Shown piece by piece: positions 63,356 through 64,000 of a stretch of DNA of 64,000 bases (positions are counted from its first letter, which is position 1; every line of letters starts with the position of its first letter). The notes beneath the pieces were generated by a model. That model searched no databases. It had not been told where the DNA came from and saw only the letters and a list, made by a program, of their open reading frames with translations. The position numbers and the translations under genes were made by a program. Source of the DNA: Acholeplasmataceae bacterium (GTDB lineage Bacteria; Bacillota_I; Bacilli_A; Acholeplasmatales; Acholeplasmataceae); NCBI GenBank assembly GCA_021108415.1, contig JAIOQX010000002.1, positions 124,001-188,000 on the forward strand. The letters are read 5' to 3'.

Positions 63356-64000
63356 TTAGAAAGGTGAGTCCGCGTCTAAATAATCTGCAACATTACTAGG
63401 ATTAACTTCTACTGTAGGTAAAACGATATATGTTTCTACAGTTTGTCCTAATAATAATTTTTCACAAGCACGGATTGCATCTTTAATCATACCAGGTGAA
63501 TAAGTCATTGAGAATAAATCATAAGTATCTTCTGTAACCATTCTGTTGTACATTAATTGTGCACCAGCACTTGAAGCAATAACTTGTAAGTTATCAAATG
63601 TTTTTGTAAATGTTGAATCTAATGCATAAGCATCTAGAGCATCTAGAATACCTAAAGCTAGTGGATCATCATGAGTATAGATAGCTTGAACAGCATCTAT
63701 TTCTGCTTGTGAAGATGAGTCAACCCAATTTTCAAATAATGATCTTGCTTCATCACGTTGCCAACCAGTAAATCCAACTCTTTCTTTAGTGAAATTAGCA
63801 TTAATAGTGTCATCATAACCAGCAGTACGTTGTGTAGGTACTGTTGATGTGTCTCCCATAAACTCTAATACATGAGTTCCATCAGGGAATGTAGCATTAA
63901 ATATTTTTGCTGTTTCTTCACCAATACCATAATTATCACCTTTAACAGTTACGTCTGGAGTGAAATCAGGAACTTCTCTATCAAAGATTACTAAATAGAT
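63356..64000 (-). CDS. Sugar ABC transporter substrate-binding protein, partial at the window edge
   Basis: Frame open through base 64000 (IYLVIFDREVPDFTPDVTVKGDNYGIGEETAKIFNATFPDGTHVLEFMGDTSTVP...); Peripla_BP_4-like; heads the transporter-xylAB operon. Confidence 0.88.
   Translation of the reverse strand: MYLVIFDREVPDFTPDVTVKGDNYGIGEETAKIFNATFPDGTHVLEFMGDTSTVPTQRTAGYDDTINANFTKERVGFTGWQRDEARSLFENWVDSSSQAEIDAVQAIYTHDDPLALGILDALDAYALDSTFTKTFDNLQVIASSAGAQLMYNRMVTEDTYDLFSMTYSPGMIKDAIRACEKLLLGQTVETYIVLPTVEVNPSNVADYLDADSPF

Overview
The window is a gene-dense, AT-rich bacterial chromosome segment with about 65 protein genes and one tRNA. TGA is used as a stop (e.g. the gene ending at 720). rsmH sits next to mgsA and rpmF rather than in an mraZ/ftsL/mraY cell-wall cluster. 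These facts suggest a wall-less Firmicutes relative such as Acholeplasmataceae; that placement is inference. Recognisable blocks are: a glycerol/glycerol-3-P module (partial at the left edge, ending in glpK); a TetR-MMPL efflux locus; a CoA-disulfide-reductase-like multidomain fusion; glgA-glgC; recD2, mnmA, nadE, nadD; a fur-family gene, mgsA, rsmH, rpmF, yceD; lplA; a DAK2-DegV fusion; hrcA-grpE-dnaK-dnaJ behind a CIRCE-like site; rpmG; ispG; copZ-copA-csoR with an operator palindrome; tRNA-Lys(CTT); and a sugar ABC transporter-xylA-xylB operon that runs off the right edge. I see no CRISPR array, transposon, prophage or rRNA. The best candidate for something undescribed is at about 4.5-6.8 kb. 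There an Rgg/RRNPP-like HTH regulator is divergent from a 77-aa secreted peptide with an internal repeat, followed by two orphan small membrane proteins. I also found three small ORFs missing from the supplied track (rpmG, a 50-aa membrane peptide and a TTG-start 59-aa membrane peptide), plus several operator and hairpin structures. All family calls come from reading motifs by eye; no database search was run.
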